Source: Tetranychus cinnabarinus (taxonomy: Eukaryota > Arthropoda > Arachnida > Trombidiformes > Tetranychidae). Taken from it: a stretch of 64,000 bases of DNA. The first letter of the stretch is position 1. Each line of letters opens with the position of its first letter. The DNA lies in the NCBI GenBank assembly GCA_022266195.1, contig WHVY01000001.1, positions 19,902,001 through 19,966,000 of the forward strand, read 5' to 3'. Under the pieces are notes generated by a model that saw nothing but the letters and a program-made list of their open reading frames with translations, had not been told where the DNA came from and made no database searches. This document shows positions 1 through 13,347 of the stretch, in pieces. The position numbers were made by a program, and so were the translations under genes.

Positions 1-3000
1 TACCTCCTCTATTACCACCTTCCATCTCGATCCTTTAATCAAATTGTGTCTTCCTTCGCTTTACTCTGTACAAACATAATCAAAACATCTCAATGTGCGT
101 TGTCCAAAAATCACAAGCAAGGCTGCCTCCAAATGAGTCGACTTGCACTCTTGTCACTCCATTGATATACTTTGTAAAATCGTTTCCCACTCAATTTCTT
201 GTATATTAATCATTTGAGATCCATCTTCGTAATTTATCCGCTTTTAATAGTTGAACATTTGTAAATCACCCAAAAGTAAACCATATAACAGAGGCAAAAT
301 GGGAATCTCCAACTGCAAAGGATATTGGCAAAGAGTGAATAGAATGAAACAATTGAATTTATTGAATCAGACTTACCTGTTGATCCAAGAGTTCCTAAAT
401 AAACAAAGCTTATTCTTCAAACTAATTACATTTACATTTAAAAACAAAACCAAATTCAATTAAACTGGATCAAAATAAATAAGAAATTATATCAAAATGC
501 TCATTTTGGATATGTAATTGCTATTGTAACGCTTTTTCCAAATGCGGTTTTTACTCGAAACTCAATGCTTTTTAAGCTTTTTATGCTCGTCATATGTTAT
601 GCTTTCTGGGTGCATTTTATGCCCAGATGCATTCATCTGTACTTTAATTATAATAAAAACCAATTATCAAGTTAATTTTGAGTTAATAAACTATCATCAA
701 CTCCAAATTTACCCGAATTGATTAGCATATTTAAACCAAGATTAATTTGCGATACATTTTCATTTCATTTTTTGATAAACTTGTGATGTTCACCTTGTTA
801 GCCTTTAACCTAATGACTTGACTTTTTTTTCAATTCAATAATTGTCCGTGTTTAATGAAAGACTAGTGTAACAATTTGTTAATTGTACCTGTTAAACAAT
901 TGGAGCTACTTGATCATTTGCAAGCTGCACTTGGACAATGGTTTGGTTACGCCAACGTTTCGTGTTATTTTAATGACCAAGAGATGAATTCACAGAAGAA
1001 GGTGAAAATAAAAAGATGATGACGAAGAATTGTGAAGATAGAGAAAGAAGAAGAAGAAGAAAGAGAAGAAGGAGCGAAAAGCGTCGTCAATAAAAAATAT
1101 GGCCTGAGGGTTGAGGCAACAATTAACTGAGGTAAGTAAAGTAAGAGTAAAATGCGATGAAGAAGAAAAAAAGAAGAGAAAAAATTGAAGGAAAGAAAAG
1201 GAGAAGAGAGTAACTTGTTCCTTCTTCACTATCACCATCGTCTTCATCAGCGTACTCACCATCGTATCCACCATCATCTTTATCATCTTTCTCTTCATCA
1301 TCACCATCGTCATCGTTATCATCATCTTTATCTTAACCTTCCTCTTTCAACCTTTACCTTGATTCCAGTCATGTATTTCTTAGGCTTTGCTACCGAAATA
1401 TCTTAACAAAATAGCCTGTAGCCACCTCACTCTCTGCATCCCTACTGCCTTCTCCCTCTCCCTCATCATCATCATCATCAATAGCAACATCATCTTCGTC
1501 TTCATCTTTCACGATCTTTCTGCTTGAGCCAGTGATGATGATGTGACTGTGTTTAGAAAGCCATGTTTGTTTGAACCGTTGGCCTAAGATTCATTGGTTA
1601 TCAGTTTCTGTACCTTAAAAGCTTAAGGGAAAGCCGTGAGATTCCAACCACCCTCTAGGGTCAACCTTCATCATTTTTATCCTTCTCATCATCATCATCA
1701 TCATTTTCCTCTTCTTCTTCTTCTTTTTCATTAGTAAATTCAGCTTTTCCTTTCAGATCTTTTCATCTTGTCCAACTTTAACTCAGTCTTAATAGCAATC
1801 ATGATAAACAACAAAGGTAAATATGAAGTTAAGAAGAGAGCCAAAAAAAACAAAACAAAGAATCAAAAAATGATGCAAAGCCATTTCTACCTGTTCTTAT
1901 CATTTTTGATTATTATCATTACTATTATTATAAACATTCAAATTGTTGATTCATCAACCATCATGACAACAGTTCACTTGATATCATGATTCATGAATAA
2001 CCAAAATTGCAACCTGAAATTCAAGGTGAACCTTTTCTTTGGCTACCATCAAATAATCAAAAAAAAAATATATTTATCTATCAACACAAACACAAGTCAA
2101 TCTCACAGGTAGCATTCAATAAGGAAGAAAAAGAATGGAATGTAAGAAGATGATGAGGAAGAAGAAGAAAAAAGGAGAAGAGGGAGTCAAAAGAGAGTGA
2201 TAAAACTGGTTGAACGACAGACTGAATGAAGGAGAAGATGATACCCGTGATGATAATGATGATGGTGATGAATAAACGAACGCAATAATACCTTGATTTG
2301 ATTCCCAATGAAAACTTTTTTGCAGGAGTGAAAAATTAAAACCTGATTTCCAGGCTTAAAACAAATGAGACAAAAAAAGGTAAACAATTTCATTTTGTGT
2401 CCACAAAATTATGCAAATTAAATTTAATCAGTTGATCATGGTTTCCATATTATCCATGAAATTAACATTAAATCTTGATATCCATTTCTCTAGGCTCATA
2501 ATCTTGGATTAAAAGCCAGTTTATCCCGACTAATCGGCTGTTGCATTATCGGTTAATTTTGCATTACAAGAAACCAATTGAACTGCTCGAGTCTGATTGA
2601 AGTCTTGAACTGTTCGAGTCGCTTCCAGTGACTAAAGTTGACTTTGAGTATCAATTGTCAAACAAATCAACTCTGGCTCGATATACAATCGTTTTGGATG
2701 AATAAATGTTCAAATACATCATTGAGTTATTTTGCATTAAATTGTGACAAGAAATGGGTTGAACTTGTACAGTGATCTAAATCACTAAACAGGGTTCTAG
2801 GTGAATAAGAATCATTGGTCTTGTACTAATAAATGCGATCCTTCGATCAAGCTGAGGTTGGAACACTTGTTCATGTATTAGCTCTAGAATTACAATTATT
2901 CACATTGATATAAGTTTATACAAATTTGTTCAACTTATGCATTGAACTGACTCAAAGGTTTTCAATGTTCAAAAATATGACTAAACAATCAACGGTTTTA

Positions 3001-5499
3001 CCGATGCAACATCATTGGGTTATTTTGCATTACTATTGTAATGAAAAATGAAGGTAAACCATTTTAATTGACTAATAAAGTTTCACTTTTTTAGCAACAG
3101 TTGAGATGGACCTTGATACACAATGGTATTTCCAAGTGAATCCACTTTTGCCGTTGTTTTTGCCAAGAAGACAAACATTTGCACAGTTAGGCATAAAAAT
3201 ACTTGAAGCTAAATTACATTGTTTCATCTATTATTATCAAACAAAAAATGGAACAGAAAAGATTAACAAGAATGAGAAAAGGTTTAAACCAAAAAGGTAA
3301 TCCGTCTTGATACAATTTTTGGCCGCCATGGAAAGTTTCACAATTCAAAATGTGATCCAAATTGAAACAAATTAATCTTAATCTTACCAAGATTTCCTTA
3401 TCCTTTTTACCAGGAAAAGAAAAGGATGCGAAAAGCTAATCTAACCTAAAACCTACTCCTCCTCCTCCACCTCCTTAATCATTTGTCTCTGTCGTAGACA
3501 CAATCATGGAAAGCTCATCATCATTAACAATTAACATAAACACAAACCTTTCGTTTGCTTGCAAAAGAACGAGTAAAAATATTCTTGGAATGCTTTAAAG
3601 TTCTCAATGTTGATCTGAGACAAAAACTGTTTGCAAACAAAAGCAGTTCACCTAAGCAAGGCTTTAAAAAAGCTTTTGTCTTACCAAGTCTACTGTTATT
3701 ATAATAATCATCATCATCAACTTTCCTCTCTTATTCACAACGAAACAACGTCTAATGTGTATAATCAGATTCTCATCATCATCCTCATCACAACCACAAT
3801 CATCATCTTTTCTTGGCCAAGTGACAATTTAATTTAAATGATTGCCAACAACACATTTCAAAACAATTTCTTCATCTTCATCTCGCCATCTTCGACACGC
3901 ACACTTATTCATCCCTTAATCCATTGAAACCAAATCTGAATCATCGCCATTTCTACCAATTTATCATGATGAGCAAACAATTTGTAAATCACAACCAATT
4001 GTTATTCATTCACTGAATCACCTTAACAAACAAACTGTACATTGAACCAGAAAAAAAGGAAAACAAAAGTAAACTTGATTTTGCTTTGATTAACCAAACC
4101 ATTTAATGATGAAAGTTAATAACTTTAGCCATCCTTTTCCACCTCAATCATCATCATCATTTGCTTTAATTAATACAATTTAAATTGCTCATCGGAATCT
4201 TGCCATTGAAATGTTATTCTTTTCATCATCTCTTAATTGCAGAGTTAAACAACAGTTAATCGTTATTGCAAATGATAATGGAAACTGAAATGAACAAAAA
4301 AAGATCGGCATTTCTTAATGATTTGCTTTTGATAACCTGAAGGCACAAGCGTCTTGGTTTGGCCTGGGAAATGTTTGCCCTTTCATCGCTTGTACACCTT
4401 TTAACCCTTGACAAATAGTCTCACCTAAAAAGAGTTTTAAATCGCAAATCAATTGTTTCATCAAAATTGGATTCCTTGACTCACGGACATTAGTAATTTA
4501 CTGTTATTGAAATTGATTGGAATCAATTTTTCTTTATCATTTCAATGTTGTTTCAGTTTCTTAATAATGTATCTTGAGATCTTATGTTGGATGATGAATG
4601 ATGAATTAAACATAAATTGTGTTCCCTTCCAACTCAATATCAGTTTACAGAATAACAAGGAATACCAAGAAAAAAGTTGATTAACCTTTAATCAAAAAGT
4701 TCTGCTCCAATCTGACAATGATACAGAATGCTTCTGTGGTTTACAATTTCATTGCATTTCTTTTCAAATGTTTCAGTTATTCATTGCACCATTGCAGCGA
4801 CATTGAAACTCGCATATTCAACCAGTTTCATCATTTTCATCATTCAAGTTGATTTCGTTCAGCATTTTCTAATTAATAAGTTATTACAAATATAGACAAT
4901 TCAATCTAACTTGAAGCTAAATTTCGTGCAAAGTTTAACTATAATAATGAATTGCCATCGACTATTTGCAATTGATTATTGTTTGCTCAAGTTTCAATTT
5001 CAATTGCAAGAAATAAAAAAACGATTGATGAACAAAATTGTTGAATTCATTAGCTCGAAATGACCAAAAATAGTCGATCCTTTTTGTACATTGATTTAGA
5101 CGAGCAGCAAGATTTATAAAAATGCAAAATCGTAGTCATTTCATCAATTTAACAAAATGAAAAATTTTGTTCAAATTTTGACTTTTCATCTCTCCTTAAA
5201 TGATATTCCAATCAATCAGCTTGATATCACTTTTGCCCAATCAAAAAGTGTCCAAAAAGGGCACCTCTAACCACTAATATGCAGAGTCCAATTAGATTTA
5301 AAATGATCGTCTAAAGGCCAATCTTGTCTAACGACGATTCCTCCAATGTTTTGTCATCTCTGTTCAATAACAAAAATGTTGACTCTTCAATTGAACTGAT
5401 AATTGCTTTAATACCTAAAGTTGATTTGATGCTAATAAACATTTCAACATTGAATATAAAAAATTGTTACCTTCTTTTGCAAAAGGCATTCATCATTAT

Positions 5500-8400
5500 C
5501 ATTCAATCCTATTGATAGCAAGTCCATTACAATGAAGGTAAGAAAAGGTATGAAAGGCAATGTAATTAATTGTTAAGAAGGTGGAAGATTTTGTTCTCAA
5601 ACATTTTGCTTTAGCAAAAGCGAAAACAAAACGAAACACAAAAAAAAAGATAAAACCTTAAAGACGCTGATGATGTAGTAGGAGGCCTTACATTGAATGA
5701 CGTTACCAAAGCAAGGCCATTAATTCCCTGGGCTAATATTAAATCCCTGGACCCTTAAGAGGGCGTAAAAAACATGTTATATCTTAAAGGCAAATAAATA
5801 AATAAGTATCTTTATAGCTGGAATAGCATTTAAATTCAACTGCAGGAGCGACAAGAATCCAAACATGAAACAAATAGCTGAAGCAAACGTAACCAATCTT
5901 CAAGCAAAAAAAAATGATCCAATTGTGGACAGTTTAACTTAAAAATAAACCATTTTCTTACCTTTTTTTTACCATGAAAATAAAAGCACATTTTGATCCC
6001 TTTAACATGTTTAACTTGTTTGCAAGATGAACCAAGTCCAAGGTAAAGATGAAAGGTGAAGAGGCAAAAATAACTTGAACCAATTCTTTACCTTTTGTTA
6101 CCTAGGAATGTGCAACCAAATGTAAATGTAAAGGGTCCAAAAAGATGGGTTAACCTTGAAGGTTTTGCATTTGTTTTTTGCTTTCGCCTTCATTCACATA
6201 ACCTGACAACTTGCGTTGATGTAGGAGGATTCAGGCTTAACCTCCGCCTTGCAAATTACATTCAAGGTGCAAGTTTAGCCTTTGATTAGGATTGATTGAG
6301 GGAGGCGGAGGAGAAGATGAATCGAGACACATTTTCAATGTTACCTTCATCTTGCATTTCAAGTTGCCGCATCAAACCATTTTTACCTTTACTTTTCGTC
6401 AGACAAGTTTCTCTCTCGCCAGTTTTCCTCTTGCCAACTTTTACCAATTAAGTTTGGGTTAAACTGTGAAAGGATTATCAGTCTGAATGAAGCTTCAAGC
6501 TTGGTCATTCTAAAGCTGGTCAACAGCTCAGAGAAAGTTTTTGCACCTCTCAATCCTCCTCCACTTTGCCTTGAGGCCTTTTTTACTTGTCTCTTCTCTC
6601 TTCTTCCATCCTCATCATCCTCATCATTTTGAAGGTAACAGCAGACATGAAATATTATCAGAAATAACTAAACTCACCAAGACTAAGGTTTATTTCTTAA
6701 GGCCGACGCCTTCGTAAATTTATTTTTCCTCTTTTCCCCTTTTCTTTCTTTCTCTCTCTCTTTGTTTTCGCTCAGGTAAGACAAGATGAAGATAAACCAA
6801 GAGCCCCAAGAGTGAGGGAGTAAAAAAGGTCATCTAGTCAATTTCGGCTTTTACTTCAGGTCACTTGTCGGTCTTTTACTCTTGATTTTTGCCTTTTCTT
6901 TTTCTTCTTCTTCAACTTTTCTTTCATGTTTCATTTTCTCTCCAAGATTGACTTGATTATTTTAAAGTAATCTTTTGCTTCTCATCATCATTATCATCAT
7001 CTTTATCATCATCTTCTTCTTCTTCTTCTTCTTCTTTCTCTTCTCTTCTCTGTTCTTCTCTTTTTATCTTTCTTGTTCTTCTTTTCGTGTAAATGTCAGT
7101 TGGTGGTTGCTTGGTTATTCAGGTAAAAATAAGATGAAAACCATAATTCGTGTTAACCAAAAGCAAGAAGAAGTTTATCGATAGATAGAGTCAGATAGCT
7201 TCCATGTAATAACATGAAGTATATATCATCTCGCTGCTATCAACCACTTACCACCCTCCATCATCATCTTACCTTGTCTTTCTTTTTCTCCTCATCTTCC
7301 TCCTTCTTTTCATTATAATTGTAAAAATGAAAAGAAACATGATGACTGTAAGTTGGAAGCAAAAATAAGAAAAGATTATGAAGACACCTTGAATCTCGGC
7401 GTAAATCCGGCTTCGTGATTGAGAAGAAATTGATGATGATGATGACCACGGATTGAGGGAGAAAGAAGAGGAAAGAAACTGGAAGACAGAGAGGGAGGTG
7501 AGAGGAGGAGGCAGGTAAAGCATGGCCTCAGAACTACCTGGTTACAAGGAACCAAAAGAATGGAGCAAAAAAAAGTAGCGAAAAAGAAGAAGCTGCAAGA
7601 GATAAAAAAGAAACAAGAAAAAAGACAATTAAAGATGAAAATGATTGAAGCCAATGAAAAGTGCAAAGAAATTTCATCGAAGAAGAAAAAATAATCTGAA
7701 AAGGTCAATTTCATGGCAATTTAGACTCAAACATCGAAATAAATTAAAGAGAAAAAAATTTCCCCCAAAATTTTCTTTTCCTCAACCAACTTGTCGTTTC
7801 CCATAACATGTTGACTCTCTGTAAATCTTTTGGTCAAATGTTAAAAGGATTGACCTGCAAATGACCTAATCTTTAACCAAATCCAAGATCAGTAGAAGAC
7901 ATTGAAAGAGATCATCATTTTTGCTTTTCTCATAATTCATCGTTTTTCATCTTTCTTAATGCTTTTAAAGGTTAAACTTTTCTGTTTTCCTTTCACTTCA
8001 CAAACTTGTTACCTTTCACCTTGTAATGCATAAAAAAAACAACATCAATGAGATCATGCAATGATAATCTGGACATTTTACTTGGACAAACCTTTACAAT
8101 TTCGTGTGTTTTCCTCGTTGTTTTGTCAAACCCAATGTAAGGCAACATTTTTTGTGGGTAAACTTGTTTTGCAGCCGATTGAACTGCAATGGTTTAGATG
8201 AGTAAAGATATACCAAGATGATGGGAATAATGATTATAATGATAATCAAGATTCGATTCTTTCTTTTCTATTCCTTTTTACCTGTTAATGTAACGCAACA
8301 ATTTAGATTGGTTAATAGGATTTAAACAGTTGATCATCAAATGAAATTGAAACCTTCAACAATCTTCCTGTTTTCATCTTCTCTTGTTGTTAATCAATTT

Positions 8401-11400
8401 AACCCGTGGACCACATAACAATGTCCATTTATCATTCCCTTAACAATTCACCTTAATCTTCTTGACCCTTTCCATTTTAATCTTTATTGATATCCAAAGG
8501 TAAATAGTAAATTGTCAACAAACAGTCAACATTGAAAAGTTACCTTTTCACACACAATGGAACCATCTTTTCACTTTCAGTGTTCAACAGATTCACATGG
8601 CAATGATGATCATGTATCAGCGTCTTTCAAATTGCTGATTAAATTGTGATTTTAACCAACAGCAAAAAAAATTGGATTCATCAACAGTTTTACGCTTTAA
8701 AAAAGCTGAACCAGAAAAGCTAAACTTGCCAATTTGAAACACAATAACAGCTACATTGTAATACATTGGCAACTCAACAATTTACAACAATTAATCCAAT
8801 TGCAATGTCAATGTAATAAAATAGCAAAAACATTTTCAAAGGTAAATGGAAACATTTCATTTTTCAATTTTTCTCACTTTTTGCTTTCGCTGTAAAACAA
8901 TGCATTTTCAGTGTCTTTTATTGTCCAGTAGAGACAAAAATTTTGCATAAAATTTTTAATTGATCATTGAATCGTCTTAATTTACCTTATTTCATTTCTC
9001 ACAATTAGTTGATAACTTAGTCAAGTTTTGTCTCTCTTCTTGTTTCTCAATTTAACCATCATTTCATGCTTCCTTCAGGTAAGGATAAATGCCTCTTTCA
9101 AGGTAAGAAACTAGTTTTGCTTGTTAGCAAATTCAATCAAAATTCTGTCTTTTTTTGCTTCTTTGCCATTTCCATGATCATTACATCAGCAAATCAATGT
9201 AATAAACGGCAAACTAGATTTAAAGGTAAAACCAAAGCTTAAAGATGAGAAAAAGTTGCCTTTCAAGTTGTAAAATGCATTAATGTTAATAAATAATATG
9301 GAGGCGGTGGTGAGGGTGGAGGAGGTGGAAGAAGCACAGATAAATTGCCGTCAATTTATGACTTGTTTTCACCGTGACAGCCTTACAACTCGTGAAGACG
9401 AATCTTAAACATTCCAATCTCCTGGAGTTGACCAAAGCAAACTGGTCTAATTTATGTGCATTTTTGGCTTATTTTGCATTATTATTATAACATAACTTAA
9501 CTTTTCATCATGATTTTAGTGTTTACAACGATATCTACTTGATAACAGGACAATTCATGGTTTGGATTGAAGTCAACAAGTTAAACTTGATTTGATCTTA
9601 AAATTGAATGCAAAGTGTTACTGTTGAAAGATGTTGGCTCAACGATTAACAAGCTACAACTTGGCATCAGACAAGCAGACATTATCACAACAGAAATTAA
9701 ATCGATTGTATAAGTTTACAATAGCAACTATGGATGAAGTTGATCAACTTTTCATTTTCAAAATTGACTCAAAGTTTGAATCAAAGGTCGATCACAATAA
9801 CCAGATAAATCACAAACCTTCATAACTAAGGCTATTGCTAAGCAAAATCCTAACCTAACATAACCTAACCTAGCCGACTGACTCTAAGTCACTGGTTATA
9901 TTGCATCAAAGGTTACAATCGATGAAACAAAATGAAAACAATTTTAATAATAAAAATTGATTTAATACCAATAAATATCTTGGCAACATTGGAAAGGATT
10001 TATTACAAAACTCATTTGCCAACCCTTTTTCATCAGGTAAATGATGAAAACGATGGTCATTTCATGTTGACGTTGGAAGCCTTTTTGTTTCATCCTACGA
10101 TTGAATTACCAGTTGAATGTTTCCTTGTTAATGCAACTCGTCAGCACATGAAGGTTAATAAACAAACACAATGCAGCTACTAACCACAGTTATCATAATG
10201 ATGATCAATGTTAAACCATTTTGGCCTGACAAAGCGATAAAAGATGAACTTTTTTCCCTTCTTTCTCTAAAAAATGTTAAAAAAAGTTAACTTACAATGA
10301 ATCTCTTTTTTTGTTATTTAGTTAATTCAGTTAACCTTTTACCTTGACTTACCCTCACCCCTTGCATCTTACCTATTCACTCTGTTAATTAAGCTACCTT
10401 CCATGTAAAAGTATCACTGGACATAAACGAGCTTCCAAAGTAAATGGTCAACTGTTCACTTTGCTTTGCCTTTTTTTAGTTACCACTTACTGGTCACAAT
10501 TATTGGTCAACTAATATAAGGTAAATGGTCAGCAATGTAACCTTGCTTTTTTTACCTTTTCTTTGCTTCCTTAATCATTTCTCATCGTTCCATCTGATTT
10601 ACTGTCTACTATTTCACTCACAAAGGTAATAAAAAGAAATCCTTTTCTTGTTCTTGCTTCAATTTTTACCTCTAACCTTTTACCTTTTAACAGATAAACA
10701 GTTGTTTTGCAGCTTCTTACAAACGGTCAATGAGTACAGAAAAGACGAAGAGAAAAAAAACTGTCCAGTTAGGCCAAAAGTTGATTATCAATTTAAAGTC
10801 AATTAAGATTCGAAGTGAAATAAAGTTTTTAGTTAACCTGTTAAGAAGTACAATAGGAAGGTTTTACCAAATTCCTATTCATTTTCTGATCATTCAATCA
10901 TACTTTTGATTGAAATAATTACACTTGAATATATTTCCATTGTAAAGTCTATTGAACATTTCAATTGAAAAGTTGCATCTAAAAATGTTGTCCAACTTGA
11001 AATCACTTAAAGGTCATTGTGAAAATGGTCAAATAGTAAAGTCTAGTTGACATGTTAACGGGTTTACATGGTTAAAGGACATCGTAAAGTGAAGTTAATA
11101 GTGCAAAAGTAAATGCAAAAATGTGCTCAACATTGAATAACAAAATGGAAACGAAAAAAAAAAGATTTTCTTTTCTTCAAAAGAATCGTAAAGAATTGGT
11201 TATATCATGGTGAACCCTGACCACTACTGTAATATAAATTTAATCAATAACCACGCTCACAACGGGAACCAATTTAATGGTTAAATGTGGCGAAAGCGTT
11301 AAACCTTTTCAGCATTAATTGAATTTGTAAAAGTTTTGCAAAGTTTCAAAAATGGAAGGAAAAAGTTTGCAAAAATTTTCAAGAAAAAAAAACTTGAAAT

Positions 11401-11900
11401 TGAAGCAAAAATTTTCTCAATCAAGATCAAAGTGGAAAAATTTGATGCACAAAACGATCTTTTGATGGACAAATGTGAAACTTTTGCGTTCGTCCAAACT
11501 TCAAACGAATCAGCAAATGTGTATAATTAGCAAATGATTAAAGTTGATTAATATTTTCAATGTTTGTTTGAGAGAATAATTTGTGAATAATTTTCAGGGA
11601 ATTTTAGTTACCTTTTAGAGGTAAATTGTTTGACAGGTTATAAAAGGCTGCCTAAAGTTGGTAAAAGTTTCAAGTTGGGAATGAAAACGTTGCAAGATGA
11701 CCATGAAGATGATGATGATATTTTATAGGCTCTTTGGGAGTCTCATGAGGAGGAGGTTAAGGTACATGATTTAAGGAAGATCCGTTTATTTTTTTCTCTT
11801 CTTCTTCTTCTTCTTTTGTTGTTTGAAATGTTTAACTTGTTTGTGAAAGTTACACTTGTTACTTATTGTTTACCTGAGTTTACCTTTTGGCGCTTGTTCC
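5500..11900. promoter_or_regulatory. Cluster of AGGTAA/TTACCT hexamers
   Basis: Counting by eye, about 33 copies of AGGTAA or its complement TTACCT fall between roughly 5.5 and 11.9 kb, on both strands and often extended to AAAGGTAAA or TTTACCTTT. By my estimate about five would be expected from base composition. Examples lie near 6,088, 8,499, 8,541, 8,840, 10,552, 10,680 and 11,610. No gene or splice site explains them. A binding-site cluster for a zinc-finger regulator is possible. The CAGGTA core recalls Zelda-type sites in insects, but most copies here are AAGGTAA, so the factor is unknown. Confidence 0.35.
9849..9873 (-). repeat. Short interstitial telomere-like (TTAGG)n run
   Basis: On the plus strand this stretch reads as about five CCTAA pentamers with one altered unit (CATAA). 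On the minus strand that is TTAGG, the common arthropod telomere repeat. The run is short, so chance or a small microsatellite is also possible. Confidence 0.35.
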
Positions 11901-13347
11901 TCTCATTGTTGCTACTGTCATTCCCATTGTAAACAAGATTGTTTCCAGTTTTTATTGTTGACGGCTTCTTCTATATCATTATCAAATCATCGATTCACAA
12001 TTAAAATCAAATCAATAATCAATTTGGTAGTCGCAAGATTTTTGAGTAAATTTTTGTTTCTCTTTTAGCTCAACACAATACAATACAACGAGTGTTTAAT
12101 CAAGTGCAATTACAATTGTTACATTGTGTGATTGATATACATGAGCCAAAATTGTTGATCAATAATGATTCTTGATTGTTGGTCTTTGATACAATTTTAC
12201 AAGTAAATTTGGTTGAACAACAGAAGAGAGAAAAATATTTAGGTTTTGCTCAATTGAAAGCTGATACATTGTTAATTTACATTGGTCAATTAAAAGTGAC
12301 AAAAATGGTTAATTACAATTAAGGGATTGAGGTTTAAAGGGGTTCATCATTGGCACATTTGTTTCAAATGATTTGAGTTGATTCGAGTCTAAGCAAATCT
12401 TAGGCTCTGGTTGTCATTGTTGTGGTGCAAGACAGTCAACTCATTGGGATTGAATCAACCTAACCAAGTGGGCTTTACGCTCACACAAGTTGATCATTTG
12501 TTGCCCTTGAACATCACATTATTACATTGAACATTACATAGACACCTACGAAGTAACCTTAATCACTTGAGATCACATATTGTGTTTAATCAACTTTTGC
12601 AACTTTAATTGCTGCAAAAGAAAAGTTTAAGAGTTTATTGTCTAACCATTGTGACAAGTTGATTGTAAATTTGGCCGATTTGGAATGTTAATTATCATAA
12701 GTTGGGATTAAGGCCGATTGGGAATGTTGGAGTTATTACTTTTTTTACGTTTTTTTCTGGTCTCTCGTCAATATTAACAATATCAATAAGGCAAATTTGT
12801 TTTGGATTTTGTTTGTTTCTTTAATAATTTAACTTTTGGTGGGAAAAGGGTTGATGGGTTAATTGGTGGATTGGTCAACATTGAGTTACTAGGTTTATGG
12901 TCACAAGTGTGAGACCATGAAATGTTATTTACAGGTGATTGGTGGTTCAAATAAATATGTTGATTTGATATCACAATGAGGAGAAAGGGAATGAGGAGAA
13001 ATTGAAAATAAATAAAAATGTCGAAAATTGTTTTCATGGGAATAAATTTTGGTCCAATTAAAAGTCCAGATTTTTTACGTTATTCAATATTAATAAATTA
13101 AAATTAACAATTAACTATAATACATTATTTATATATAAATAAATATCATTATTTAAGATGGAAAGTGAAAATTTGGCAAATGAGGAATCGTGAAATGACA
13201 TTTTATAAGGCGATTGAGAAGAGGTAGGAGATGATGATGAGGATGATGAAGGTGGAAAATGGAAGATTAACTAGAATTTTGAGGAAAAAAAAGATTGGAA
13301 TTGAAAGGTGAAGAAAAATTTGTTGTCTTTGAGTTGTTCGATTGTGT

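Larger units (their letters stand above)
1..13347. other. Gene-poor AT-rich region, no gene recognised
   Basis: I see no open frame here that resembles a known protein or shows a convincing exon with splice borders. The longest frames are short and composed of low-complexity residues. The region holds many CAT/ATC and CTT/GAA microsatellite tracts (for example around 1,240-1,330, 1,460-1,510, 3,700-3,800 and 7,010-7,040). It also holds a short CCTAA-like run at 9,849-9,873 and an unusual density of AGGTAA/TTACCT hexamers. It lies downstream of the klumpfuss-like gene, so a role as long-range regulatory DNA of that gene is plausible but inferred. Small non-coding RNAs cannot be excluded by eye. 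Confidence 0.6.

Noticed and set aside
990..1406. Overlapping frames on both strands rich in His, Ser and Phe
   Set aside because: They arise from GAA/CTT and CAT/ATC microsatellites; no family resemblance and both strands are open for the same reason.
5640..5780. Possible tRNA-like or structured RNA segment
   Set aside because: No A-box/B-box spacing or cloverleaf could be formed by eye.
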